Positions 54,862-63,824 of a stretch of 64,000 bases of DNA are shown one piece after another (positions within the stretch are counted from its first letter, which is position 1; each line of letters begins with the position of its first letter). The position numbers were made by a program, and so were the translations under genes. The DNA lies in the NCBI GenBank assembly GCA_963780135.1, contig CAWAAR010000003.1, positions 3,348,001-3,412,000 on the forward strand, written 5' to 3'. The DNA comes from Clostridium_AM sp963780135. Its GTDB lineage: Bacteria > Bacillota > Clostridia > Clostridiales > Clostridiaceae. The notes below the pieces were generated by a model. The model worked only from the letters and a program-made list of their open reading frames with translations, made no database searches and was not told where the DNA came from.

Positions 54862-55584
54862 TTATATATGCATAAGCCATAACAGTGCCTTATTAAATCT
54901 TTGAGAAACTTCAGTAAAATGACCTCCATTATTCCATTCTAGGATTAAGTTTTCTGTGGACATAAGCTGTTTTGACAATATAGAAAAAGTCTTTTGAGTA
55001 CAATTTGAAACCTTAGCCATACGTTGATTTCGGCTACGTTCTTCACTTTTTCCAAGAGAAAGATATACTTTTGCAGCAGTATTTATAGGAGAATTACAAC
55101 TTATGAATTCAATCCAGCCATCATACCATAATGAACCAGATAAACTCCCTATTTTTCCAAAGGTTCCAAACTGGTAAAGGCTGTATAAAGTTGCAAGTCC
55201 ACCTAAGGAGTAGCCAATTAGTACAGTATTTTCAGGTTCAGTTTTTGTTTTGTAGTGTGCATCTATAAAAGGCTTGATAACCTTAGTAAGGTTACTTAGA
55301 TATTCATATGCACCTCCACTAAAGTCTTCACTGTTTTTTGCTACAGCTGGTGCAGGCCATGGAGAAAAATCACGATTCCAATTTCCTGATTCAACACTTA
55401 AAAGTATAAAAGCACTGCAGTCCACATCAAAGTAAGATTCTATAGAATTTATTATTTCTTCAATGTTATTATCTCCATTCATATATACAACAGGATAATT
55501 AATATCAAGTATATTGTAGTTAGGTGGAAGGTACAATGAATAACGTTGATCACTTATAGTTAGGCCCTGTATAGTTCCGTTCAT
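54862..55584 (-). CDS. Alpha/beta-hydrolase esterase (Fes/IroE-like family)
   Basis: 240 aa, GGAG site upstream. Esterase-type fold with nucleophile in GYSLGG (about 140), preceded by PENTVLIG, and a catalytic histidine in NNGGHFTEV (about 223). YSLYLPPNYN at the start is typical of putative esterases related to siderophore or acyl esterases. No signal peptide and no siderophore genes nearby, so substrate unknown. Single gene. Confidence 0.82.
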   Translation of the reverse strand: MNGTIQGLTISDQRYSLYLPPNYNILDINYPVVYMNGDNNIEEIINSIESYFDVDCSAFILLSVESGNWNRDFSPWPAPAVAKNSEDFSGGAYEYLSNLTKVIKPFIDAHYKTKTEPENTVLIGYSLGGLATLYSLYQFGTFGKIGSLSGSLWYDGWIEFISCNSPINTAAKVYLSLGKSEERSRNQRMAKVSNCTQKTFSILSKQLMSTENLILEWNNGGHFTEVSQRFNKALLWLMHI

Positions 55585-55714
55585 ATCTTCACTCCTTAGG
55601 ATAATTTAATGAATTATTGTTAATTATTAATTTACAGCAAATTATGGGGAATTACAATTTTTTATTAGCAAGGTAAACCTTTAGGGTTTGCATTACACCT
55701 TAGATATTGATTAA

Positions 55715-56179
55715 AAGCTCAAGTCTCACTATAAGTTTTCAAAAGGCTTTTTAAATATATTAAAGAGGACTGTTGAATTAGAAGATTTAGAAATTGCAGC
55801 TTTTATAGATAAAGAGAAAAAAACAGCAGAGAATTTAGATGATCTATCAAGCTTCATAACACGACTAGTAAAAAACATAAATAAAAAAGTTATATTAATG
55901 ATAGATGAAGTAGACAAAAGCAGTAATAATCAACTATTTTTAAGTTTTTTAGGAATGCTTAGAAATAAATATTTACTTAGGAATATGGGAAAAGATTACA
56001 CCTTTTATAGTGTAATACTGGCTGGAGTACATGATGTAAAGACTTCAAAAGTTAAGATAAGGCCAGATGAAGAGCATAAATACAACAGTCCCTGGAATAT
56101 AGCTTCAGATTTTGATGTGGATATGAGCTTTTCATCAAAGGAAATAGTGACAATGATTGATGATTATGTAGAAAATTAA
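55715..56179 (+). pseudogene. Internal fragment of an AAA-ATPase-like protein
   Basis: The frame is open without a start from about 55715: NILKRTVELEDLEIAAFID, then LVKNINKKVILMIDEVDKSS with a Walker B, then PWNIASDFDVDMSFSSKEI. This is the middle of the AAA-ATPase-like/PD-(D/E)XK family abundant in clostridia, where the full protein exceeds 500 aa. The Walker A end and the nuclease end are missing. A start at ATG 55898 would give a 93-aa product lacking Walker A, so I call it a remnant. Confidence 0.75.
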
Positions 56180-56319
56180 ACAACGAATTAGGAAAGATAC
56201 AAGAAATCACTGTAACTGTAAAGGATAGAGAAAAAAATATAGTAGAAGTTTACTGCTAATGTAAAGTGAGAAAAATGGCATCTAGTTATATAAATGTAAC
56301 TAGGTGTCTTTTTTCATAG

Positions 56320-56442
56320 GTTAATTTACAGATTGGGAAAAAAGAAAAACCAAGCAAATTTGCGGATTATAGTATAGGCACACACCATGCATATTTAAAA
56401 GAAGGACTACATAAAATAAGTGAACTTGCTCAAAATATATAA
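56320..56442 (+). pseudogene. Unidentified gene scrap before fprA
   Basis: About 40 codons without a start end in FADYSIGTHHAYLKEGLHKI and SELAQNI. The composition looks like real protein, but no family is recognised. It follows the ATPase fragment and probably marks another deletion junction. Confidence 0.35.
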
Positions 56443-56459
56443 TAGAAAGGATGATATTC

Positions 56460-57647
56460 GTGCCATTTAAGATTAGTGATGCAGTTACCTGGGTTGGAAA
56501 AATAGATTGGGAACTAAGAACTTTTCATGGTGAAGAATACTCTACACACAAAGGTTCTTCATATAATTCATACTTGATTAAAGATAAAAAGACAGTACTA
56601 ATTGATACTGTTTGGCAGCCATTTTCTAAAGAATTTGTAACTAATTTAAAAAAGGAAGTTGATCTAAACAAAATTGATTATATAATCATGAACCACTCTG
56701 AAAGCGATCATAGTGGTGCGCTTATGGAACTAATGAAGGAGATTCCTAACACACCAATTTATTGCACAAAAAGTGGTGTTAAAATATTACAAGGACATTA
56801 TCATAAGAATTGGAACTTTGTAGAGGTAAAGACTGGAGATACATTAGATATAGGCAAAAATAAACTAACATTTGTAGAAGCAAAGATGCTTCATTGGCCT
56901 GATACTATGTTTACATATTTATCTGGTGAAAATATTCTATTTAGCAATGATGCTTTTGGACAGCATTATGCCTCAGAACTTATGTATAATGACAAAGTTG
57001 ATCAAGCAGAGTTATTTCAGGAGGCAATAAAATATTATGCCAATATTTTAACTCCATTTAGCAAATTTGTTGTAAAGAAAATAGAAGAGATATTGAGTTT
57101 TAATTTATCAGTTAATATGATTTGTCCTAGTCACGGTATAATATGGAGGTATAACCCATTACAAATAGTGAATAAGTATATGGAGTGGGCAAAGGAGTAT
57201 CAGGAAAATCAAATCACAATAATTTATGATACAATGTGGAACGACACAAGAAGGATGGCTGAAGCCATAGCGGAAGGTATAAAAAGTTCAAATAAAGATA
57301 TTACAATAAAGATTTTTAATTCATCTAAAAATGATAAAAATGATATTATCACGGAAGTATTTAAATCAAAGATGGTGTTTATTGGATCATCAACAATAAA
57401 TAAAGGAATATTATCTTCAACAGCTGCAATATTAGAAATAATTAAAGGACTTGAATTTAAAGGAAAGAAAGCAGTGGCTTTTGGTAGTTATGGATGGAGT
57501 GGCGAATGTACAAAAATAATTACTGAAGAATTAAATAATGCTGGGTTTGATATAGTAAATGAAGGAATCAGAGAATTGTGGAATCCAGATGAAGATGGAT
57601 TAAATAGGTGCAGAGATTTGGGAAGGAGTGTTTTAGAAAAAGTCTAA
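56460..57647 (+). CDS. fprA: Flavodiiron protein (A-type flavoprotein)
   Basis: 395 aa. GTG 56460 is preferred because AAAGGATGAT is spaced correctly; ATG 56451 abuts that site. The beta-lactamase-like domain carries the diiron ligands H79, E81, D83 (HSESDH), H145, D164 and H225. The C-terminal flavodoxin domain (about 252-395) begins ITIIYDTMWNDTRRMAEAIA and binds FMN. It reduces O2 to water (or NO) using electrons from rubredoxin, encoded 18 nt downstream. This protects an anaerobe against oxygen. Confidence 0.95.
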   Translation: MPFKISDAVTWVGKIDWELRTFHGEEYSTHKGSSYNSYLIKDKKTVLIDTVWQPFSKEFVTNLKKEVDLNKIDYIIMNHSESDHSGALMELMKEIPNTPIYCTKSGVKILQGHYHKNWNFVEVKTGDTLDIGKNKLTFVEAKMLHWPDTMFTYLSGENILFSNDAFGQHYASELMYNDKVDQAELFQEAIKYYANILTPFSKFVVKKIEEILSFNLSVNMICPSHGIIWRYNPLQIVNKYMEWAKEYQENQITIIYDTMWNDTRRMAEAIAEGIKSSNKDITIKIFNSSKNDKNDIITEVFKSKMVFIGSSTINKGILSSTAAILEIIKGLEFKGKKAVAFGSYGWSGECTKIITEELNNAGFDIVNEGIRELWNPDEDGLNRCRDLGRSVLEKV

Positions 57648-57665
57648 TTTTTAAGGAGGTTTATT

Positions 57666-57827
57666 ATGGAAAAATATGTTTGTACAGTATGTGGCTATAT
57701 TTATGATCCAACAGTAGGTGATAGTGATAATGGTGTTGAGCCTGGAACAAAATTTGAGGATATTTCTGATGATTGGGTGTGTCCATTATGTGGAGTACCA
57801 AAATCAGACTTTGAAAAAGTAGAATAA
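57666..57827 (+). CDS. Rubredoxin
   Basis: 53 aa, the standard length. Two CxxCG knuckles, CTVCGY (C6, C9) and CPLCGV (about C39, C42), bind one iron. The conserved aromatic and acidic framework (YDPTVGDSDNGVEPGTKFED) is complete. AAGGAGG-type site before ATG 57666. It is in an operon with fprA and is its likely electron donor. A terminator follows. Confidence 0.96.
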   Translation: MEKYVCTVCGYIYDPTVGDSDNGVEPGTKFEDISDDWVCPLCGVPKSDFEKVE

Positions 57828-57856
57828 TAGAAATTGTAAATATACATTATAGTACT

Positions 57857-57898
57857 AAAAACTCTTACCTTAATAGTGAGGTAAGAGTTTTTTATTTT
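57857..57898 (+). terminator. Rho-independent terminator
   Basis: AAACTCTTACCT pairs with AGGTAAGAGTTT, then a T-run. Ends the fprA-rubredoxin operon. Confidence 0.9.
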
Positions 57899-58136
57899 TG
57901 TAATGATGCTTTTAAAACTATGCCTGAAGGCTGTACTATCTGATGATAGAGAAAAGAATATTTTAATATGCCATTGATTAAAGATAAGCAAGCTGGCTTC
58001 CTTGGCAAAAACCTTTGACACATGTAAACAAACTGTTAACAATTTGTTTTAAAGGACATGTTTTTCACTGATTAGTTTATTTGAAGTGTATTATAGTGCT
58101 GAGGGAATAAAAAATTGATGAAGGAGGTTGATGTTT

Positions 58137-58367
58137 ATGGCTTGGGGAAATAGTAATGAAAAAATGTTAGTTGAGGTTGAGAGTAACCCTGATAATAACG
58201 GGTGGAATATCCCTTTTGAATTGAATTACAACGATGAAAAGTTCGAAATAAAAGATCCAATTAGGAGTAAAAAGTTTTTTAATAATGCAGTCAGATATAA
58301 ATGCAATATTGATGGAAAAGCAATTGAGTTATTTAATGAAGGCGAAGAATGGTGGATTCTAGTGTAG
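58137..58367 (+). CDS. Conserved-looking small protein, unknown function
   Basis: 76 aa from ATG 58137, with AAGGAGG (58121-58127) 9 nt upstream; ATG 58131 and TTG 58128 are too close. Acidic, soluble, with tryptophans near both ends (MAWGNSNEKM, EEWWILV). No domain recognised. The strong ribosome site and own terminator support a real gene. Confidence 0.7.
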   Translation: MAWGNSNEKMLVEVESNPDNNGWNIPFELNYNDEKFEIKDPIRSKKFFNNAVRYKCNIDGKAIELFNEGEEWWILV

Positions 58368-58442
58368 TACGGAACTAAAACGATATCAAGATGGTATCTT
58401 CGTTATACTTAAATGCATTCGAGGCTCAGAGAATTTCCATGT

Positions 58443-58552
58443 AAAAGGGGTTGTCGCACTAAGAAATTTACATACAATATATTGATTTGCAAACCAATGA
58501 CAAACACGATATGTTGTATGTAAATTTCTTAGTGCGATAGTCCCTTTTTTAT
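58443..58552. repeat. Terminator-like palindromic MITE
   Basis: About 110 bp. ACTAAGAAATTTACATACAA and its complement form a long stem, with GTCGCA/TGCGAT outside and a T-run at the end. It shares its core with 3640-3719. As positioned it terminates the small-protein gene. Confidence 0.8.
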
Positions 58553-58670
58553 TTAGCTAAGAAAATTCATGGTCATATTTAAAATATTGTGGTTGGTCAA
58601 AATAGCTAATAGAATGGGTTGGGATGACAATATGAAAATCATAACAAAAAATTCTGTATACTACCAGCCT

Positions 58671-59177
58671 TTATTCAGTGCAGATGTTTTCCTTATTGGT
58701 TTCACCAGCATACTTTGCTACTAAAGAAGTGCAGTATCCAATGATTTGCTGGCAGTTTTTCTTCCTTTCTCTGCTTTGAAAATCACCATGTGGTGCTGAA
58801 AGTTCTTTGCAAATTAATGTTCCATAATTGTTTTCAATTTCATTAACCATATCAGCAAAAGGAGCATAAACCTCATTAAGTTCTTGTGCCCGCTCTGCAG
58901 GTGTTTCTTTTGCAAAGGGATTTTTTCTGCCCTTAATAGAACCTAATGATAATACGGCACCTGTTACAGCACCACAGGTATTTCTTGTGTGTCCCATTCC
59001 ACCACCGAATCCAGAAGCAAGACAAATGGTATCTGGTGACAAATCTGGTTGATACAAATCTAAAATAGTGCGATAAACACATTCTGAACAGTTTAAACCT
59101 TGTCTAAAATAATTTCTAGCAATAGCCTCAGACTCAGCCATAACATCTTCAATAGTTTTAGTTTGTTTTATATCCAT
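58671..59177 (-). CDS. C_GCAxxG_C_C family (putative redox) protein
   Basis: 168 aa, GGAGG site upstream. The family cysteine pattern is present: CSEC near residue 30, CLASGFGGGMG, NTCGAVTGAVLSLG, then CKEL and NCQQIIGYC in the C-terminal half. The family is named for this motif and thought to be redox-active; the reaction is unknown. Cytoplasmic, single gene. Confidence 0.85.
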   Translation of the reverse strand: MDIKQTKTIEDVMAESEAIARNYFRQGLNCSECVYRTILDLYQPDLSPDTICLASGFGGGMGHTRNTCGAVTGAVLSLGSIKGRKNPFAKETPAERAQELNEVYAPFADMVNEIENNYGTLICKELSAPHGDFQSRERKKNCQQIIGYCTSLVAKYAGETNKENICTE

Positions 59178-59418
59178 AAAAACGCCTCCTTACACTTCCA
59201 AGTTTGTAAATTAAATGATTTACTAATTATATCATGAAGTGAAGTGTTTTGTCTTTTGGGAATAGCTTTATTACAAATTAAATTGAATAAAATCCAGCTT
59301 AAGGACACTATCTGACTATAAAAATAAATAATTAATAAGATTATGTATTTGCAGATGTATATACACTATGATATAATTGTACAAACTATAAAATTTATAT
59401 TATTAGAGGTGAATATTA

Positions 59419-60759
59419 ATGAGTAGTATTTCGCAAAGGATTGAAAGATTGCCAGTTACACCTATGCTTTGGAAAGTGCTGTTTTTAGCAGGTATTGGCT
59501 GGTTATTTGACGCCATGGACCAGGGAATGGTTGCTGGTGTTATGGCTGCAATCGGCAAATCGTGGAAACTTACTCCCGCTGATTTAGGCCTACTCGGCAG
59601 TGCTTCAGCGGTGGGAATGGCTATTGGTGCTGCTGTTGCTGGGATGGTGGCTGACAAATATGGTAGAAGAAAAGTTATTACATTTACTCTAGTGCTATAC
59701 GGACTAGCCAGCGCCCTGTCTGGGTTTGCGACTAATTTTAGCCTATTATTGTTTTTTAGATTTTTAACAGGATTAGGTTTGGGTGGAGAGCTTCCAGCAG
59801 CATCTACTTTGGTTAGCGAATTCTCACCTGCTAAAGCCCGCGGTAGAATGGTTGTTTTGTTAGAGAGCTTCTGGGCTTGGGGGTGGATAGCTGCTGCCTT
59901 AATCGCTTACCTTTTGATTCCAGTTTATGGCTGGCGTATTGGATTTTTTTTAGGAGGGATACCAGCACTGTACGCAGCCTATCTCAGAAAAAATATTCCG
60001 GAGTCTCCTCGGTATTTAGAAGAAAAAGGGCGTTTTAAAGAAGCAGATGAGATTGTAGTTAAGATGGAACAACAGGCTGGAGTAAACAACGAAAAGGAAA
60101 CCATAGTCAATCAACCTGAAGGGAATAAGAGCAGAAACATCACCATTTTTGATCTATGCTCTCAAGCTTATATTAGGCGTACCTTTGTGTTATGGATTCT
60201 ATGGTTAGGTATTAATTTTGGTTATTACGGGTTTGTTCTATGGACTCCAACTCTTCTTGTAGGTAAAGGGTTTAGTTTAGTAAAGGGTTTTGAATTTACA
60301 TTAATTATGAGTATTGCTCAGCTACCTGGATATTACAGTGCAGCCTACCTAATAGAAAAGATTGGTCGTAAGTCAGTTTTAGTAGTATATTTAGCGGGAA
60401 CTGCCTTATCAGCATATTTATTTGGACAGGCGGCATCCGTAACTACTGTTCTTGTTTTTGGATGCCTACTTTATTTTTTCAGTCTTGGAGCTTGGGGCTC
60501 AGTATATGCTTATACACCAGAAGTTTATCCTACAAGAGTTAGGGGCACTGGAGTCGGTTGGGCAGCTGCTGTTGGCCGCATTGGTGCAATCGCCGCTCCT
60601 TATATTGTTGGATTGGTATATGAGACTAAAGGTAAACAGGCTGGCTTCACGTATGTCTTTCTTATGCTAACTATAGTGTTTGCATTTGTAGCAGTAGTGG
60701 TTGCTCTAGCGGGTATTGAAACTAAAGGCCAAACTCTCGATGAAATCAATGCGGCTTAA
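59419..60759 (+). CDS. MFS transporter (metabolite:H+ symporter type)
   Basis: 446 aa, twelve membrane segments. Loop 2-3 signature ADKYGRRKV, loop 8-9 counterpart IEKIGRKSVL, and the GLGLGGELPAASTLVSEFSP segment are typical of sugar-porter/SV2-like or aromatic-acid symporters. DAMDQGMV in TM1 resembles the D-x-x-D of such carriers. GGTG site before ATG 59419. Base composition is less AT-rich than its neighbours (codons such as GCC, GGC, CGC occur more often), which hints at acquisition from elsewhere. Substrate unknown. Confidence 0.87.
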   Translation: MSSISQRIERLPVTPMLWKVLFLAGIGWLFDAMDQGMVAGVMAAIGKSWKLTPADLGLLGSASAVGMAIGAAVAGMVADKYGRRKVITFTLVLYGLASALSGFATNFSLLLFFRFLTGLGLGGELPAASTLVSEFSPAKARGRMVVLLESFWAWGWIAAALIAYLLIPVYGWRIGFFLGGIPALYAAYLRKNIPESPRYLEEKGRFKEADEIVVKMEQQAGVNNEKETIVNQPEGNKSRNITIFDLCSQAYIRRTFVLWILWLGINFGYYGFVLWTPTLLVGKGFSLVKGFEFTLIMSIAQLPGYYSAAYLIEKIGRKSVLVVYLAGTALSAYLFGQAASVTTVLVFGCLLYFFSLGAWGSVYAYTPEVYPTRVRGTGVGWAAAVGRIGAIAAPYIVGLVYETKGKQAGFTYVFLMLTIVFAFVAVVVALAGIETKGQTLDEINAA

Positions 60760-61188
60760 TCGCAGTCAGGTAATTAAAAGTGCATCAGTTAAGCATCTAG
60801 CTTTTGTTATATCTGATAATGACCTAGTATATAATTGAACGTTATTCTAAAAGGTAACAATAAAAAAAAAAGTAAATAAGAAAGTGTAATTTGCACTTTC
60901 TTATTTTTTTAGTTATAGTAAATTATTCATATCAACAGATTAAAAGGTTTAATTTTGATACTTATAGGTATGCAGATTAGGAGTTCTTATTTCATGAATT
61001 ATAAGCATAATTTAGAGGAATCTTAGTTTCTTTGTAGAAACATATATAATAGTCAATCTGCATAGATAATGTTGTAATGATAGAGGGATTTTTGTGTAAT
61101 GATTTGAAACTGAAAAAAGCGATATGGATGTTTTTTTAAAGTATATGGTTTATAATTAATCATACATATGAAAAAGGAGATCAACAAA
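60760..61188. other. Intergenic with terminator
   Basis: Contains the rho-independent terminator GAAAGTG/CACTTTC with a T-run (60874-60910) for the MFS gene. The remaining 270 bp hold the leader of the EamA gene; nothing else was recognised. Confidence 0.7.
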
Positions 61189-62049
61189 ATGGAATCTAAA
61201 CTTAAAATTATTATTTCTATGGCTGTTTTTGGAACTATCGGAGTTTTTGTCAAAAATATTCCTCTTTCCTCTGGGGAAATTGCACTTTTCAGAGCAATTA
61301 TAGCTTCAGTGGTAATTATTATATATAAACTTTTAATCGGAAAGAAAATCTTGTTCTCAGAAATAAAAAAAGACCTTCCTATACTTTTTGTTTCAGGTGT
61401 AGCAATTGGCTTTAACTGGATTTTGCTTTTTCAGGCATATAACTACACAACAGTTTCAATTGCCACATTAAGCTATTATTTCGCACCTGTAATTGTTACG
61501 ATAGTAAGCTCAATTTTGTTCAAAGAAAAGTTGACAATTAAACAAGTAGTGTGCTTTATTATGGCAACAATAGGATTGATTATGGTAATTGGTGTTAGTG
61601 GGATGGAAAAGTCTAGCAGCAATCTTATTGGTATAGGGTTTGGTCTTGGTGCAGCAGTACTTTATGCAACTGTTGTGTTACTTAATAAGTTTGTTAAAAA
61701 TGTTACTGGAATTGATAAAACGCTAATACAATTTTTTGCGGCTATTATTGTCCTTACACCATATGTGCTTGCAACAACGGGCACGCATATAGGCAGTTTG
61801 GTAAGTATTGGAATAATAAATCTTCTGATACTTGGTATTGTTCATACTGGTATATGTTATTGTCTGTATTTTTCATCACTTAAGGATTTAAAAGGTCAGG
61901 AGGTATCAATTTTAAGCTATATAGACCCTCTTATTGCGATAATTGTTTCAGTAACAATCTTAGGTGAGTCAATAAATCTTATGCAGATTATAGGTGGAAT
62001 GATGATTTTGGGTTTTACACTTTTAAATGAAATTAAATCAAAATCTTAG
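61189..62049 (+). CDS. EamA/DMT-family transporter
   Basis: 286 aa from ATG 61189; AAAAGGAGATC lies between the earlier ATG 61168 and this one, so the later start is used. Ten membrane segments in two EamA repeats (about 5-135 and 150-283), with the family signature near YFAPVIVTIVSSILFKEKLT and SYIDPLIAIIVSVTILGE. Metabolite or amino-acid exporter by family; substrate unknown. Confidence 0.88.
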   Translation: MESKLKIIISMAVFGTIGVFVKNIPLSSGEIALFRAIIASVVIIIYKLLIGKKILFSEIKKDLPILFVSGVAIGFNWILLFQAYNYTTVSIATLSYYFAPVIVTIVSSILFKEKLTIKQVVCFIMATIGLIMVIGVSGMEKSSSNLIGIGFGLGAAVLYATVVLLNKFVKNVTGIDKTLIQFFAAIIVLTPYVLATTGTHIGSLVSIGIINLLILGIVHTGICYCLYFSSLKDLKGQEVSILSYIDPLIAIIVSVTILGESINLMQIIGGMMILGFTLLNEIKSKS

Positions 62050-62158
62050 ATTGTAGTAATGAATAAAGAAAAAACTTATACTAAATCATAACTGTAACAA
62101 AAATGCTGCTTATTAACAAAAGAATTAAATATAAATGTAAGGTTATTGATAACTACAC

Positions 62159-62206
62159 AAAAGCTGGTCTTTAAATTTCTAATATAAAATTTAAAGACCA
62201 GCTTTG
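62159..62206. terminator. Strong hairpin terminator
   Basis: AAAGCTGGTCTTTAAAT pairs with ATTTAAAGACCAGCTTT, nearly perfect 17 bp, T-rich flank. It follows the EamA gene. Confidence 0.85.
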
Positions 62207-62214
62207 AATTTATT

Positions 62215-62370
62215 TTATCCGATCGCTACCATTGCTAGTACCTCCATTTTCTATCAAAGTGGGGGATAAGCACTGCTACTCGCCTGGATAAGTTCTTCTA
62301 AGGTCCAGCTGGAGAAAGTCATTATTATAAGCAAACTCCATCTGAACCTAAGAATCACTTGATAATTATT
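62215..62370 (+). repeat. Dispersed folded repeat element, copy B
   Basis: Starts TTATCCGATCGCTACCATTG and ends CTAAGAATCACTTGATAATT. It shares with copy A the CCxCCA/TGGGGGAT pairing, the outer TTATCC/GGATAA pair and the GTTCTTCTAAG...CTAAGAATC hairpin. It lacks the internal insert found in copies A and C, so it is the shorter form. Confidence 0.7.
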
Positions 62371-62375
62371 TGAAC

Positions 62376-62657
62376 TTAGTCTATTTTATAATTATAAGTA
62401 TAGGCTTTACGAATTTTTTTACTTACATCCCATGTGCATTTCATGCCAGCTGGAAAAGATACTAACATCCCTTCTTTAATATGAGTTGCTTCATCTCCAG
62501 CAGTAACAACTACATCTCCTTCAAAAATATAACATGTTTCTAATTCTGTAAATTCCCAATCAAAAACACTAGGTTCACATTCCCATATATCCCAATTATC
62601 TATCCCAATGTTTTTTGCTTCTTGAATAGACATTTCCTTCATTACTATTTTGTTCAT
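62376..62657 (-). CDS. Small cupin-domain protein
   Basis: 93 aa, AAAGGA site upstream. A single cupin of the Cupin_3 (DUF861) type: WDIWECEPSVFDWEFTELET, then FEGDVVVTAGD and KEGMLVSFPAGMKCTWDV. Only some of the usual metal-binding histidines are present, so the metal site may be altered. Enzymatic or sugar/ureide-binding role unknown. Confidence 0.82.
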   Translation of the reverse strand: MNKIVMKEMSIQEAKNIGIDNWDIWECEPSVFDWEFTELETCYIFEGDVVVTAGDEATHIKEGMLVSFPAGMKCTWDVSKKIRKAYTYNYKID

Positions 62658-63056
62658 TTAATCAAATCCTTTCTTAAATACAATTGACAATTTTAAATAA
62701 ATCTACATCTAGAAAAATTGGCACATGATTTAAATCTGCCATACTTTCCGACATTTGTCAAGAAAAAACCACATAACTTTGACGATTTATTGCTTTTAAT
62801 GTAAAAATGTGACGAAAATTCTAAGATAAGTTCTTTTATCTTCTTGTTAGTAAAATGATAGAGATTGAATAGTTTAAGGTTAGATCATTATAAGAAAACT
62901 TAAGATGAACTTAAGACCATTTTAAATCCACCTTAATCTCATGCATGTAGAATCTAACTGAAGTCAAATTTAAGAGACTACAACATTAATAATCTTACAG
63001 CACAGTATAAAGAATAAAGAATATAGAAGGCTGCAAGAATACAGGAGGAAATTTTT
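62658..63056. other. Regulatory region of the Bce-type operon
   Basis: 399 bp without a gene. It contains two direct repeats AACTTAAGA at 62897 and 62908, 11 bp apart, and a weaker third TTAA-containing site. AGGAGG precedes the ATPase start. See the separate regulatory entry. Confidence 0.6.
62897..62916 (+). promoter_or_regulatory. Direct repeats, candidate response-regulator site
   Basis: Two exact 9-bp copies of AACTTAAGA with an 11-bp period, the usual geometry for OmpR-family regulators such as BceR. About 140 bp upstream of the ABC ATPase start. Confidence 0.55.
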
Positions 63057-63824
63057 ATGAATATGATGGAAGTTAGAGATGTAAAAAAAGTGTATGGTTC
63101 AAAACATGGTGGAAGTGAATCAAAGGCCTTAAATGGAGTAAGCTTTTCTGTTCAAAAGGGTGAATTTCTTGGAATTATGGGTCCTTCGGGTTCTGGTAAA
63201 TCCACATTATTAAATGTAATATCAACTATTGATAGTCCGACCTCAGGAACAATTACATTAGGTGGAAAAAGTTTTTTAAACCTTAATGAAGATGAATTAT
63301 CAATGTTTAGGAGAAAACAGCTTGGATTTATTTTTCAAGACTACAATCTTCTTGATACTTTAACCTTAAAAGAGAATATTATTTTACCACTTTCTTTATC
63401 TAAGGTAGATGTGGCATCTATGGAAGAGAAATTAAAAAAGATCAGCGGTATTTTGAATATTAAAGATATACTAGGAAAATATCCTTATGAAGTTTCAGGA
63501 GGTCAAAAGCAAAGGGCTGCAGCTGCAAGAGCTATAATAACTGATCCAGAAATAGTCTTTGCAGATGAGCCTACAGGAGCACTAGATTCAAAATCTTCAA
63601 CAGAGCTTTTAAACAATCTTTCTTTATTAAACAAGGATAATGAGGCAACAATTGTTATGGTAACTCATGATGCATTTGCAGCAAGTTACTGTGACAGAAT
63701 TATATTTATAAAGGATGGAATACTTGATACTGAGATTGAGAAAACAGGAAGTAGAAAAGATTTCTACAATGAAATACTAAGCACCCTTTCTATAGTAGGA
63801 GGTGCTGAAAGTGACACTATTTAA
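63057..63824 (+). CDS. ABC transporter ATPase, BceA-like
   Basis: 255 aa, AGGAGG site. Walker A GPSGSGKS (42-49), signature SGGQKQRAAAARA, Walker B IVFADEPTGALDSK and the H-loop VTHDAFAA. This is the BceA/LolD-type pattern. Its end overlaps the start of the permease gene. BceAB transporters detect and resist peptide antibiotics together with a two-component system, which would lie outside the window if present. Confidence 0.92.
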   Translation: MNMMEVRDVKKVYGSKHGGSESKALNGVSFSVQKGEFLGIMGPSGSGKSTLLNVISTIDSPTSGTITLGGKSFLNLNEDELSMFRRKQLGFIFQDYNLLDTLTLKENIILPLSLSKVDVASMEEKLKKISGILNIKDILGKYPYEVSGGQKQRAAAARAIITDPEIVFADEPTGALDSKSSTELLNNLSLLNKDNEATIVMVTHDAFAASYCDRIIFIKDGILDTEIEKTGSRKDFYNEILSTLSIVGGAESDTI

